A stretch of DNA of 64,000 bases from Litoribacillus peritrichatus (GTDB taxonomy: Bacteria > Pseudomonadota > Gammaproteobacteria > Pseudomonadales > Litoribrevibacteraceae): NCBI RefSeq assembly GCF_039537985.1, contig NZ_BAABBN010000004.1, forward strand, positions 930,001 through 994,000, in the 5' to 3' direction. Position 1 is the first letter of the stretch. Each line of letters opens with the position of its first letter. The notes under the pieces are model-generated. The model ran no database searches. It was not told where the DNA came from and saw nothing but the letters and a program-made list of their open reading frames with translations. A program made the translations under genes and the position numbers. Below are positions 23,789 through 32,955 of the stretch, piece by piece.

Positions 23789-24820
23789 ATGAGGTTGAAG
23801 CTCAAAGCCCGTTGGGCATTGATTATTATTTTTATGACGGTGTGTTCCTCCGTTCAGTCTGAACCTTTTCATGGCATCATGCATCGCACGGTTGTTTTTG
23901 TGGAGCAAAAGCCGTCTGAACTTTCTCATGAAGAACTGGGGGCGCTATTGCCCGGTTTTTCTCGAGTGGAGCAATTTAAACTTAAGGTTCAGGAAAGAAA
24001 TTATCGGTTGAGTGTTAAGGCTGTTGATCATGAGTCGGTGATGTTGCCAGACGTGGCCTATCTTGCGGATTTTGGCCGAGGCATTGATAAAGCGTATGCG
24101 CTCAAGATACAAAACTACCGTTATGCGCTGGTGTTGGATGTGGCCTATCCGGAAAAAGACATGATTAATGGCTTAAAAATGGCGGATCAATTCATTTATA
24201 AACTAGCTCAAAAGCTTAACGGTGTGATTTGGGATGATGAAACACAGGAGCTGTTTTCACTGGCCGCTTGGAAGCTAAGACGAAACGATGCCTGGTATCA
24301 GAACATTGCGCTGATGGAGTCGCACATTTTGATTCATTCGGAAATGACTACGCCTGAATCGATCGATATTCAGTCATTAGGGATGGCGAAATTCGGGCTA
24401 CCCGATTTACGAATTCATGACTTTCCTTATGAGCTTTTGGGTTCGATGGCCAATTTAATGAATTTAACTGCTCAGTCTTTATTTGAAGGAATAAAGCCGG
24501 ATGATGCCGGGATGTTGCAATTGTCTTTCCAGTCGCTGAAGGAGTCGCCTTACAAAGTAAAGCTGCTTCAAAGTTTGGGCTGGGATAATAAAGTGATTGT
24601 TAATGTGGGGTTAAAGGGTGTGCCGCTGTTAACTGTTGATGAATTAACTGTTGATGAAGAGGCTGAATTGCCCGCGAAATTCCCTAATTTGGTGTTGGAG
24701 ATTACCTTTGATCATGTAGCTGCACCAAGCCGGACAAACAAGCAGATTGTCGTACTTTCAAACTTGTTTCGTAAAAGAGATTCGAGCGCCCATCATTCCA
24801 AAGTAAATGATGTTTTTTAA
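23789..24820 (+). CDS. Exported protein of unknown function
   Basis: A 343-residue protein with an N-terminal signal sequence (about 1-24). AAGGAATACT precedes the ATG. The mature part has mixed alpha/beta character. The stretch GMAKFGLPDLRIHDFP (near 210) is reminiscent of DUF4026/DUF4261-type proteins, but I cannot assign it. An in-frame exact 15-bp tandem duplication encodes LTVDE twice (24629-24658). It sits alone between the accessory region and the RNA helicase gene. Confidence 0.7.
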   Translation: MRLKLKARWALIIIFMTVCSSVQSEPFHGIMHRTVVFVEQKPSELSHEELGALLPGFSRVEQFKLKVQERNYRLSVKAVDHESVMLPDVAYLADFGRGIDKAYALKIQNYRYALVLDVAYPEKDMINGLKMADQFIYKLAQKLNGVIWDDETQELFSLAAWKLRRNDAWYQNIALMESHILIHSEMTTPESIDIQSLGMAKFGLPDLRIHDFPYELLGSMANLMNLTAQSLFEGIKPDDAGMLQLSFQSLKESPYKVKLLQSLGWDNKVIVNVGLKGVPLLTVDELTVDEEAELPAKFPNLVLEITFDHVAAPSRTNKQIVVLSNLFRKRDSSAHHSKVNDVF

Positions 24821-24939
24821 TACCTTGAAATGCGGTATTGATCCGTGGTTTGAGTATTGAAAGGAGCTTAGAAGGGAAGGACTGTAAGAAGGAAAGCAGC
24901 TATCAGTGATGAAGCTGCATCCTCCTGCATCAGAGTGGC

Positions 24940-26274
24940 TTAACTCTTTGGCGCTTTGTTGCCGGATCGGTTTCGGCTTGTTCTTGGTTTCGGTTTTGCG
25001 TCTCCCCAAGGGCTTTTACTTCGGGCGTGACTGCTGCCTGTCGATTTTTGTCCGTCTTTATGATCCGTTCTTGGCTTCTTCGGTTTTTTGGGCTTTTTCG
25101 GTTTCTTTGGACGAAGGTTTAACCTGGATTCCGGTAAAGCGTGAATCGGGTCGAAATCATCAATGATCTCGCGATCCAGAAGTTTACCGATCAAAGTTTC
25201 AATGTCGGTCAGTAGTTTAAATTCATCTGCAGCCACAAGTGATATTGCTTGACCTACGGCACCGGCTCGGCCGGTTCTGCCAATTCGGTGTACGTAATCT
25301 TCGGCAACGTTTGGTAAATCAAAGTTGACTACTTGAGGCAATTGATCAATGTCCAGACCTCGGGCTGCAATGTCGGTTGCGACCAATGCTTGAATCTCAC
25401 CGCTTTTAAAATCGGCCAAAGCCCTTGTTCTGGCGCCCTGACTTTTATTGCCGTGAATGGCTGCGGCTTTGATTTTGTTGTTTTCCAGGTGCTTGGTTAA
25501 CTTGTTGGCACCGTGTTTGGTTTTACAAAACACCAAGACCTGATACCAGCTGTTTTCCTGAATCAACTGGGTTAAAAGCGCAGGCTTTTGCTTCTTATCG
25601 ACCGGATGAATCCACTGCTTTACGGTCGTTGCGGTGGTATTACGTGGGGTAACGGAAATTTCGACCGGATTGTTTACTAAACCTTTGGCCAGCGTTCTGA
25701 TTTCATCAGAAAATGTTGCGGAGAACATAAGGTTTTGGCGCTGTTTGGGAAGCAAAGATAATATTTTCTTGATGTCATGAATGAAGCCCATATCCAGCAT
25801 ACGGTCGGCTTCGTCCAGAATAAGCACTTCAAGGTGGTCAAACTTCATTGCATTTTGGTTATACAAATCCAGTAAACGACCGGGAGTGGCCACCAGAATG
25901 TCCGCACCTTTGCGTAACTTCATCATCTGTGGGTTTATTTTTACGCCCCCGAACACCACAGCCGATTTTAACGGCAGGTTTTTCCCGTAAATAGCGACAC
26001 TCTCCGCGACCTGTGCTGCCAATTCGCGTGTGGGGGTCAGAACCAGTGCTCTGACCTGGTTGCTTCCTGCAAGTCTACCTTTGCTGAGGTTCTCCAGTAG
26101 AGGAAGCGTAAACCCTGCGGTTTTCCCTGTGCCTGTTTGTGCTGCCGCCATCACATCTTTACCTTGGATGACTGCAGGTATTGCTTGTTCCTGAATCGGT
26201 GAAGGTGTTTTGTAACCTTGTTCAGTTACGGCGTCTACAATTGGGGCAGAAAGGCCCAGTGAAGCAAAACTCAT
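24940..26274 (-). CDS. rhlE: DEAD-box RNA helicase, RhlE type
   Basis: A 444-residue ATP-dependent RNA helicase. Q motif PIQEQAIP, Walker A AQTGTGKT, DEADRMLDMGF, SAT and the C-terminal HRIGRTGRAG are all present in order. The tail beyond residue 380 is basic and low-complexity (repeated PKK units, then Arg/Ser-rich), typical of RhlE and used for RNA binding. It acts on structured RNA in ribosome assembly or mRNA decay. Confidence 0.93.
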   Translation of the reverse strand: MSFASLGLSAPIVDAVTEQGYKTPSPIQEQAIPAVIQGKDVMAAAQTGTGKTAGFTLPLLENLSKGRLAGSNQVRALVLTPTRELAAQVAESVAIYGKNLPLKSAVVFGGVKINPQMMKLRKGADILVATPGRLLDLYNQNAMKFDHLEVLILDEADRMLDMGFIHDIKKILSLLPKQRQNLMFSATFSDEIRTLAKGLVNNPVEISVTPRNTTATTVKQWIHPVDKKQKPALLTQLIQENSWYQVLVFCKTKHGANKLTKHLENNKIKAAAIHGNKSQGARTRALADFKSGEIQALVATDIAARGLDIDQLPQVVNFDLPNVAEDYVHRIGRTGRAGAVGQAISLVAADEFKLLTDIETLIGKLLDREIIDDFDPIHALPESRLNLRPKKPKKPKKPKKPRTDHKDGQKSTGSSHARSKSPWGDAKPKPRTSRNRSGNKAPKS

Positions 26275-26553
26275 AGGTAAATCTCATATCGTGGTTTAGT
26301 CCGCAAGATTTGCGGCCGTGCAGCTTACCTGAACTTGGTCGGAAGTGCTATCAATATGAACCCAGGTTGCTTAAGCACAGGATAGTCTTAAATCCCATGT
26401 TTAGTTCATAAAAAAGTATTGACCCTTTGAGCTGGATGGAATTTGTGCGTTGCGACATTCGCCCGAGTGTTTATAAGTCGGGTTCTCTCCTCATGACAAC
26501 CGGTCAATTCTGCCTATATTAACCATAAGAGAGATTGTGATGGAGGAGCAAAT

Positions 26554-26883
26554 ATGGAAGTTTTGGTTTTAGGATTCATTTGCGTATTAGTGGGCGTGGC
26601 TGCCATTCGTTATGTGGATCTATCCACTGCGCTTAAAGAAGATGAAGCGTTCGCCTGGAGTATTTTGGGTGGCCCGGCAGGGTATTCGTTTTCTGACTTT
26701 GGAGTGACATTAGGGCTGTTCAGCTGGTTGTTGAATCAAGGGTATGATCATACAGACAGTGACCGTGTACGAGAGGAAGCCAGGAAAGCCGTAAAAAGAG
26801 CCCGCTTTTCAAAATATGCTTTATTAATCGGGGTGACTCTGATTTCCGTCGGTTTTCCTTTGGCTTTGCTGAATGCGGCTTAA
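26554..26883 (+). CDS. Small membrane protein of unknown function
   Basis: A 109-residue protein with an N-terminal hydrophobic segment (about 3-20) and a C-terminal one (about 88-107). GGAGGAG lies upstream of the ATG. The central part carries GGPAGYSFSDFGVTLG and a charged helix RVREEARKAVKRARF. I do not recognise the family. It converges with the DUF1223 gene 16 nt away. Confidence 0.65.
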   Translation: MEVLVLGFICVLVGVAAIRYVDLSTALKEDEAFAWSILGGPAGYSFSDFGVTLGLFSWLLNQGYDHTDSDRVREEARKAVKRARFSKYALLIGVTLISVGFPLALLNAA

Positions 26884-26899
26884 CTCAAATAGTGGATTT

Positions 26900-27685
26900 C
26901 TACGGTGATTTTGTATCTGTTATCCAGTCACCAGCGGCTTGAATGGGAATAGGGTTGCTTTGATCTGCAACCCAAACCACGAGTGCTGTTTTCTTCGCGT
27001 TAAATTGTGAAATGCTTGGTACGGTTAAATCGGCAATGGCGGTTGTGTTGACTGTCATCATGGGTTTTTCTGTATGAGCCAATACCACAAAATCATGAAT
27101 CAATTCCTTGCCTCTGTTTTCACCTCGTTTGATGTAAGTGGCTAAGTTGAAGCCTAATACCGCTACATTGACGGTCAGAGACTGCCGGATCTGGCTGGCA
27201 GCCCGGTAGTTGACTGACACTAAATCATCTTTCAATGTCGCAGTGATCAGGCCTGGGGCGTTTTGTTCGGTTAAAGGTAAGGCCTGACGATAAAACCAGC
27301 CATTCCAGGCTTGGCCGTTCAGAATGAAGCCGGGGGTCGCTACGGTTTTGGAAAGCCCGAGTCGTTTGAAATTTCTTTGTCTGGTAGAAAATTTATCGGA
27401 GGCGAACGGGTCTTTCCATCCGAGGTAATCCCAGTAGTCTACGTGGAAATTTAAAGGGATAAATTCATTCCAAAGCCTTGAGTTGTTTTCAAATTGAGTT
27501 AACCAGTCTTCGGCAGGCGGACAGCTGCTGCATCCCTGAGAGGTGTAAACTTCCAGCAAATTTACTTTGGTGGAAGGGCTTTTAATTTCCTGAGACAGCA
27601 CGCTTGTTGGCGCTGCCAAGGCAGAGCACAACGTAATAATGGGAAAAATGCGGTTGAATACGCAAAATAGCACACGAAATCTCAT
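26900..27685 (-). CDS. DUF1223-family secreted thioredoxin-like protein
   Basis: A 261-residue protein with a signal peptide (MRFRVLFCVFNRIFPIITLC). The DUF1223 hallmark is YTSQGCSSCPPAED, where the CSSC resembles a thioredoxin active site, followed by NFHVDYWDYLGWKDPF and later ATPGFILNGQAW. Likely periplasmic with a redox-related role, but the family is uncharacterised. ATG 27685 is favoured by GAGG nine bases upstream; ATG 27691 is too close to it. Confidence 0.85.
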   Translation of the reverse strand: MRFRVLFCVFNRIFPIITLCSALAAPTSVLSQEIKSPSTKVNLLEVYTSQGCSSCPPAEDWLTQFENNSRLWNEFIPLNFHVDYWDYLGWKDPFASDKFSTRQRNFKRLGLSKTVATPGFILNGQAWNGWFYRQALPLTEQNAPGLITATLKDDLVSVNYRAASQIRQSLTVNVAVLGFNLATYIKRGENRGKELIHDFVVLAHTEKPMMTVNTTAIADLTVPSISQFNAKKTALVVWVADQSNPIPIQAAGDWITDTKSP

Positions 27686-27691
27686 AGCCAT

Positions 27692-28107
27692 TAACCTCGG
27701 GATGTTTGTTATGAGATAACTATATTGTAGTCTTCATCGGTGAGTATCACGCTCAAATAAAGGAAGTCTCACAAAACGGTCACGAACGAAGGGCCATGAT
27801 TATTGCGATCAAAGGTTGGAACAAGAGACGAATAAAGGTGCTCTAATAAGAAGAGAGTATTGTTAAAAGGTGAGGGCGATGAAAACGGTGGTTTTTATCG
27901 GATTGGTCGTGGTTTCTGCGAGTGCCTTTGGATTTTGCTTCTTTTGTGTGTGATCTACCTTTAACTTAGAAGCAAAATAAATAAACGCAAAGCCAGGCCG
28001 GGTTTTAAATGACTGAATGATGAGTGTTCGCCCGTCAGGTAGGGTTCTGTTTTGAAAATTTAATGAAGGAGTTTAATTCACTCACTTAAAGGCGCTAAGG
28101 TAACGAA
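27692..28107. other. Intergenic region with one small open frame
   Basis: 416 nt between the DUF1223 and fructosamine kinase-like genes. The only coding candidate is the 24-codon frame at 27879-27953, listed separately. No tRNA, repeat or terminator was recognised. Confidence 0.4.
27879..27953 (+). CDS. Possible 24-residue membrane peptide
   Basis: ATG at 27879 is preceded by AAGGTGAGGG. The product MKTVVFIGLVVVSASAFGFC is hydrophobic almost throughout, then ends FFCV. It could be a small membrane protein or a leader peptide for the kinase-like gene 150 nt downstream. Evidence is only the ribosome site and composition. Confidence 0.35.
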   Translation: MKTVVFIGLVVVSASAFGFCFFCV

Positions 28108-28872
28108 ATGAACAATATGGATATGTTTCGGAAGCAAAATCAATCGGAATTCAGTGATGCTTTTTTTAAGGAAGCGGAAGGGCTTAGGTTACTGGAGAAA
28201 ACGTTATCTGACGCAAATGTGTCTTCTCTTAAAATTCCTGAAGTATACTCGGTGAACAGCGCTGAGCTGTCCCTGCAAAAAATACAGTGTAAGCAAGCGG
28301 ATCAAACACAAATGGTGAGCTTGGGTGAGAGCCTGGCTTCCATGCATAAAATCCAATTCGATCGTTACGGGTTCAAGCACGATAACTGCATTGGTCTCAG
28401 TCTTCAGCCGAATGTGCTGTCGGATCAATGGGGGGCGTTTTTTGTTGAATATCGCTTGGCTTACCAGGTTTCTAAAGTGCAGAATCGCAGCATTCGAAGC
28501 CAGTTTGAACAAGTACTCACAGATCATCGGACCAAACTTGAGTTATTTTTGACGCAACAGTGCGAACATCCCAGTTTGTTGCATGGCGATTTGTGGTCTG
28601 GAAATGTGTTGTTTGATTCAGAGGCTGTTTGGTTGATAGATCCGGCGGTGTACTTTGGTGATCGGGAGGCGGACTTGGCGATGACAGAAATGTTTGGTGG
28701 CTTTACTCCGGAGTTCTATCGGAGTTATGACAGTGTGTATCCCAGAAGTACTTCGTATTCCCAAAAAGCCATCATTTACAACCTCTATCATTACCTTAAC
28801 CACTATAACCTGTTTGGTGACAGTTATTTGTTGCCTTGTCAGCAGGGCTTTGATTGCATTAAAAATTTGTAG
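28108..28872 (+). CDS. Fructosamine kinase-family protein
   Basis: A 254-residue aminoglycoside phosphotransferase-fold kinase. The catalytic loop LLHGDLWSGNVLFD contains the Asp base; the metal-binding motif WLIDPAVYFGDREADLAM follows at about 178. GLSLQPN near 90 and an early helix with LRLLEKTL fit fructosamine-3-kinase and related repair kinases, which phosphorylate glycated protein amines. The protein is short for the family at the N-terminus, so ATP-loop residues may be shortened. It converges on the aminotransferase gene (9 nt). Confidence 0.85.
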   Translation: MNNMDMFRKQNQSEFSDAFFKEAEGLRLLEKTLSDANVSSLKIPEVYSVNSAELSLQKIQCKQADQTQMVSLGESLASMHKIQFDRYGFKHDNCIGLSLQPNVLSDQWGAFFVEYRLAYQVSKVQNRSIRSQFEQVLTDHRTKLELFLTQQCEHPSLLHGDLWSGNVLFDSEAVWLIDPAVYFGDREADLAMTEMFGGFTPEFYRSYDSVYPRSTSYSQKAIIYNLYHYLNHYNLFGDSYLLPCQQGFDCIKNL

Positions 28873-28881
28873 TGCAGAAGA

Positions 28882-30192
28882 TTAAGTGGGTATTTTGCTG
28901 ATAGCCGTTCGCAATGCCTCCACCAGTTGATGAATTTGTTGTTCATTAATGATCAACGGCGGTGATAGAGCAAGGGTATCGCCAATGCCCCTCACTAAGG
29001 TGTTTTGCTGCCAATAGCAATCCAGAAATACCTGCTTACCTCGTTGGCCAGGTTGATCTCCAGGATGAAGTTCTACTGCACCAATCAGACCGATGTTCCG
29101 AATGTCTTTTACGGCTTTCAGGTCTGACAGAGAGTGTAAACCTTCTTGCCAGCAGTGCTCTAATGCTAAGGCTTGTTCAAAGAGACCTTCGTGTTGATAA
29201 ATATCCAGTGTGGCCAGGGCCACAGCCGAGGCTACCGGGTGGCCTGAATAAGTATAACCGTGGAATAGTTCGATGCTCGATTCCGGCCCATTCATAAAGG
29301 CCTGATGAATTTTGTTATGGGCAAATACAGCCCCCATAGGAATAGCGCCGTTGGTTAAGCCTTTGGCGGTGGTCAGAAGATCGGGCGTGACCTGAAAACG
29401 ATTCGCTGCAAAAGGTTTGCCTATGCGTCCGAAACCGGTAATCACTTCATCAAAAATTAACAAAATATCGTGTTGGCGGGTAATTTCCCGTAAGCGTTCC
29501 AAATAACCTTGTGGCGGAATAAAAACACCGCCAGCGCCCACGACTGGCTCAACAATGACCGCAGCAATGTTATCTGCACTATGAAGCGCTATCAGAGATT
29601 CCAGTTCATCGGCTAATTCGGCCCCTTTGGCTGGCTGGCCTTTGGTAAATTCACTGCCTTTGATCCATGTGTGTTGCAGGTGGTCTACACCGGGAATCAA
29701 ACAGTTGAAGTCTTTGCGGTTGGAACCGAGGCCTCCGACGGAAATACCACCCAGGTTGGTTCCGTGGTAACCTTTTTCCCGGCCAATGAACTTGGTTTTA
29801 CTGCCGTTGCCATTTAATCTGTGATAAGCCACTGCAATTTTCAGCGCGGTTTCTACCGACTCTGAGCCGGAGTTGGTGAAGAAAACATGGTCCAACCCTT
29901 CCGGGGTATGCTGGATAAGCCGCTCGGCAAGTTGAAATGGGCGAGGGTGGCCCATTTGAAAGGCGGATGCGAAGTCCAGTTCTTTGAGTTGGTCATACGC
30001 GGCTTTGGCAATTTCTTCCCGGCCATGACCTGCATTGACGCACCATAAGCCTGCGGTGCCATCCAGAATTTTTCGGCCATCGTCGGACGTAAAGTGCATA
30101 CCTTGTGCCGAGGTCAGCATTCTGGGGGCCGACTTAAACTCTCTGTTGGAGGTGAACGGCATCCAGAAAGCGTCGAGTTCATTCCAAGGCAT
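28882..30192 (-). CDS. Class III aminotransferase (omega-amino acid:pyruvate type)
   Basis: A 436-residue PLP enzyme of the class III family. The sequence near the N-terminus is MPWNELDAFWMPFTSNREFK. The segment FIGREKGYHGTNLGGISVGG and the LIFDEVITGFGRIGKPFA motif (PLP Asp) are family-typical, and the TTAKGLTNGAIPMGAV segment contains the Schiff-base Lys. It most resembles beta-alanine or omega-amino acid:pyruvate transaminases. ATG 30192 is chosen by homology; a longer frame from 30285 would add 31 unlikely residues. Confidence 0.92.
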   Translation of the reverse strand: MPWNELDAFWMPFTSNREFKSAPRMLTSAQGMHFTSDDGRKILDGTAGLWCVNAGHGREEIAKAAYDQLKELDFASAFQMGHPRPFQLAERLIQHTPEGLDHVFFTNSGSESVETALKIAVAYHRLNGNGSKTKFIGREKGYHGTNLGGISVGGLGSNRKDFNCLIPGVDHLQHTWIKGSEFTKGQPAKGAELADELESLIALHSADNIAAVIVEPVVGAGGVFIPPQGYLERLREITRQHDILLIFDEVITGFGRIGKPFAANRFQVTPDLLTTAKGLTNGAIPMGAVFAHNKIHQAFMNGPESSIELFHGYTYSGHPVASAVALATLDIYQHEGLFEQALALEHCWQEGLHSLSDLKAVKDIRNIGLIGAVELHPGDQPGQRGKQVFLDCYWQQNTLVRGIGDTLALSPPLIINEQQIHQLVEALRTAISKIPT

Positions 30193-30331
30193 AATAGGTG
30201 TCTCATTCTGTATCAACGAAATAATAGACAGTTTGAGGAAGATATATTTCAAGGATATGTCGGTTTCAATGGTATACCTTTGCATTTGAGTCAGACTGCT
30301 TGTTCAGAGCGTCGATAAGGTAGTATTTTTG

Positions 30332-31195
30332 ATGAAAACAATGTTGTTCACGATTTTTTCGTTGATTGCTTTTGCGGGAAATTCGGTGCTTTGTCGGCTG
30401 GCTTTGGCTGAGAATGAAATTGACGCAGGCAGTTTTACGGTTATCCGGTTGATTTCAGGCACTGTCATGTTATGTCTTTGTATTGTACTGGCCAATCGCA
30501 GTGCTGGATTGAGACAAATACCGACTCAAGGTTCCTGGACTGGTTCAGCACTGTTGTTTGTGTATGCTCTTAGTTTTTCTTACGCTTACATTACTCTGGA
30601 TACGGGCACTGGCGCGTTGATTTTGTTTGGTGCTGTTCAAATATTCATGGTGTTATTTCATACTGTCACGGGCCACAGAATTCTTCGCTTAGAATTATTG
30701 GGGATGGTATGTGCGATGTCCGGTTTTGTATATTTGATGTTGCCAGACGCTTCGTCGCCGTCGCTAAATGGCTTCCTGTTGATGCTCATATCCGGGCTTG
30801 CCTGGGCGGGATATACGTTAAAGGGGCGGAATTCTTCTGAGCCTTTGCAGGACACGGCCGGTAACTTTTTCAGAACGATACCGTTTGTGCTCCTACTTTT
30901 GATGTTTTCAATGGAATACGCTGAATTCACGATCAAAGGTGTTGTATTGGCTGTGTTGTCGGGAGCACTTGCATCCGGCCTTGGATACGCCGTTTGGTAT
31001 CGGGCGTTGGAGCATTTGGGTGTGTTGCAGGCTGCCGTGTTGCAGCTATTGGTGCCTGTAATTGCAGCAATTGGTGGCGTTTTGTTTGCAGATGAAGCGA
31101 TCACGCTTAGGTTAACTTACGCTTCGGTTCTGGTGTTAGGGGGGATTGTGCTGGTGATAGTTGCACGAAAAGTAGATGGTTTAGTCAAAAAATAA
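30332..31195 (+). CDS. EamA/DMT-family membrane transporter
   Basis: A 287-residue membrane protein with about ten transmembrane segments and duplicated EamA halves (MKTMLFTIFSLIAFAGNSVL at the start, and the late GLGYAVWYRALEHLGVLQAA). It is divergent from the aminotransferase gene, so it may export or import a related amine, but the substrate is unknown. Confidence 0.9.
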   Translation: MKTMLFTIFSLIAFAGNSVLCRLALAENEIDAGSFTVIRLISGTVMLCLCIVLANRSAGLRQIPTQGSWTGSALLFVYALSFSYAYITLDTGTGALILFGAVQIFMVLFHTVTGHRILRLELLGMVCAMSGFVYLMLPDASSPSLNGFLLMLISGLAWAGYTLKGRNSSEPLQDTAGNFFRTIPFVLLLLMFSMEYAEFTIKGVVLAVLSGALASGLGYAVWYRALEHLGVLQAAVLQLLVPVIAAIGGVLFADEAITLRLTYASVLVLGGIVLVIVARKVDGLVKK

Positions 31196-31263
31196 CTGGG
31201 ATTGAGCTGAACCATTGGGCAGAGCTTAGGTCATATTGGTTTTATTACCAAGAGGAACACGAT

Positions 31264-31803
31264 ATGGACAAAATTCGCACGATCCTTTTCATCATCGCAG
31301 CCATTATTCTGAGCGGCTGCCAGAGCTTATCCGCAACACCTGAGTTGCAAGACAAAGAACGGCAGGCGCCGAAGGCCCAAGACCAATCTTCGGCTTCTGG
31401 CATTGAATCGAAAGACCCGCTTGCTGAGCTGGTGAATACTTATTGGAAGTTAACGCATTTGGACGGCTTTCCCGTAGAGATGAAAGAAGGTCAAACCAGG
31501 GAGGCCCATTTACAGTTGATGCTGAAAGGTAACAAGGTGAGAGGCTTTGGAGCCTGTAATAATTTTGCCGGGAGTTTTATTCTGAATAACAGTGTTTTAA
31601 ATGACAATTTTTCAAACGGTAATGAATTATCTTTTGGTCCATTAATGTCGACACGCAAGTTTTGTCATTCTGTGATGGACATCGAAACTGGCTTTTTACA
31701 AGCGCTTCGGGATACCGCATATTATTCAATTACGAAAGAGAAACTGACGTTGTTTTCCGAATCAAAAGAGCCATTGGCTGATTTTCAGGCCATTTATTTT
31801 TAA
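31264..31803 (+). CDS. META/HslJ-domain lipoprotein
   Basis: A 179-residue lipoprotein with signal sequence ending LSGC (Cys19). The META domain is recognised from ELVNTYWKLTHLDGFPV, then GFGACNNFAGSF and LSFGPLMSTRKFC, with final Phe-Gln strand. AAGAGGAACAC precedes the ATG. It shares TAATG with the AraC-family gene that follows, so the two are translationally coupled. Confidence 0.85.
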   Translation: MDKIRTILFIIAAIILSGCQSLSATPELQDKERQAPKAQDQSSASGIESKDPLAELVNTYWKLTHLDGFPVEMKEGQTREAHLQLMLKGNKVRGFGACNNFAGSFILNNSVLNDNFSNGNELSFGPLMSTRKFCHSVMDIETGFLQALRDTAYYSITKEKLTLFSESKEPLADFQAIYF

Positions 31804-32816
31804 TGACCACTCAATATAACTACACAACCATTGCTGCGTGGTCTTTAGCAATATCCAAAGCCCTGAAAGCAGCGGGTGTTGAGCCGGAGCCTTTATTGGC
31901 TTCGGTGGGTTTGGCTCTGGGGCAACTCACTGAATCTCCGGAAGACAGAATCCCGATTGAACACATGACCCGTCTTTGGGAGGTTGCTGAGAATGCGACA
32001 AACAACCCTGCTTTTGGGTTGGACGTTGCGAAGCAAGTGACGCCGATGCACTTCAGGTCACTTGGGCTACTGTTTATTTCCTGCAACACATTGGCACAGG
32101 CGTTTCAGAAGCTGGCGGATTATTATACTTTGGTCAGTGATTCCGGTTTGATCCGGCTCGACAGACGGCCAGATCAAATTGGTTTTATTATCGAACCTTT
32201 AAAAGGTGTTGAGGTCAGTCCGCTTGCAATTGATGCCTTTTTTGCGACGGTACTTCAGCTGTCGAACCAATTTGTTGCACAAAGTGGGCTGGTGGTGAGT
32301 GTGTCTTTAAAACGGTCTAAACCTAAGCCCTCCAAGCCCTGGGCAAACTTTTTTAATTGTCCGGTTCAGTTTGAGCATGAAGTAAATTGCTTATGGTTAC
32401 ATCGGGGATTATTGGAAAACACCTCTATTCTCGGCGATCCGCAATCAGCGGCCCAGAATGAGGCCGTGGTACGTAATTATCTGACAGCGATGAATGCGTT
32501 AAGCTGGAGTGAACGGGTCAAGCGTGCTATTCACTCCGTCTTGCTGTCTGGAGAGTCAAACCTTTCCACGGTTGCCTCTGTTTTTAATCTCAGCGATCGT
32601 ACTTTAAGTCGTTATTTAAAAGAGGAAGGAACCTCGTTCAGGCAGTTGTTACAAGAAAAACAAAACGAACTTGCTCATTATTATTTAATCAAAACAGCAC
32701 TGCCAGTGAATGAGATAGCTCATAAATTGGGGTTTTCGGATACCAGCAACTTTAACCGCGCTTTTCTGCGTTGGAACCAATGTCGGCCACTTGAATACCG
32801 TTCTCGCCAGCAATAA
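31803..32816 (+). CDS. AraC-family regulator (OruR-like)
   Basis: A 337-residue AraC protein. An N-terminal ligand-binding (arabinose-binding-like 'AraC_binding_2') domain is followed by a C-terminal double helix-turn-helix: NLSTVASVFNLSDRTLSRYL and KLGFSDTSNFNRAFLRWNQC. It resembles OruR-type regulators of Pseudomonas. Its ATG overlaps the META gene stop by one base. It lies 140 nt upstream of the alkyl sulfatase gene and is the closest candidate for regulating it; this is inference. Confidence 0.88.
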   Translation: MTTQYNYTTIAAWSLAISKALKAAGVEPEPLLASVGLALGQLTESPEDRIPIEHMTRLWEVAENATNNPAFGLDVAKQVTPMHFRSLGLLFISCNTLAQAFQKLADYYTLVSDSGLIRLDRRPDQIGFIIEPLKGVEVSPLAIDAFFATVLQLSNQFVAQSGLVVSVSLKRSKPKPSKPWANFFNCPVQFEHEVNCLWLHRGLLENTSILGDPQSAAQNEAVVRNYLTAMNALSWSERVKRAIHSVLLSGESNLSTVASVFNLSDRTLSRYLKEEGTSFRQLLQEKQNELAHYYLIKTALPVNEIAHKLGFSDTSNFNRAFLRWNQCRPLEYRSRQQ

Positions 32817-32955
32817 TTACCGAGCTTCGCCTTGTTGTCATACTTTTCAGAATTTGTCAGCTTCGTGTGTTTGGCGGAAAATGACCATTCGTTGTTTCCA
32901 TTCCTACTTTAAGATGTTGTCACTCAACCATGATTTTTTGAAGTGGAGACGCATT

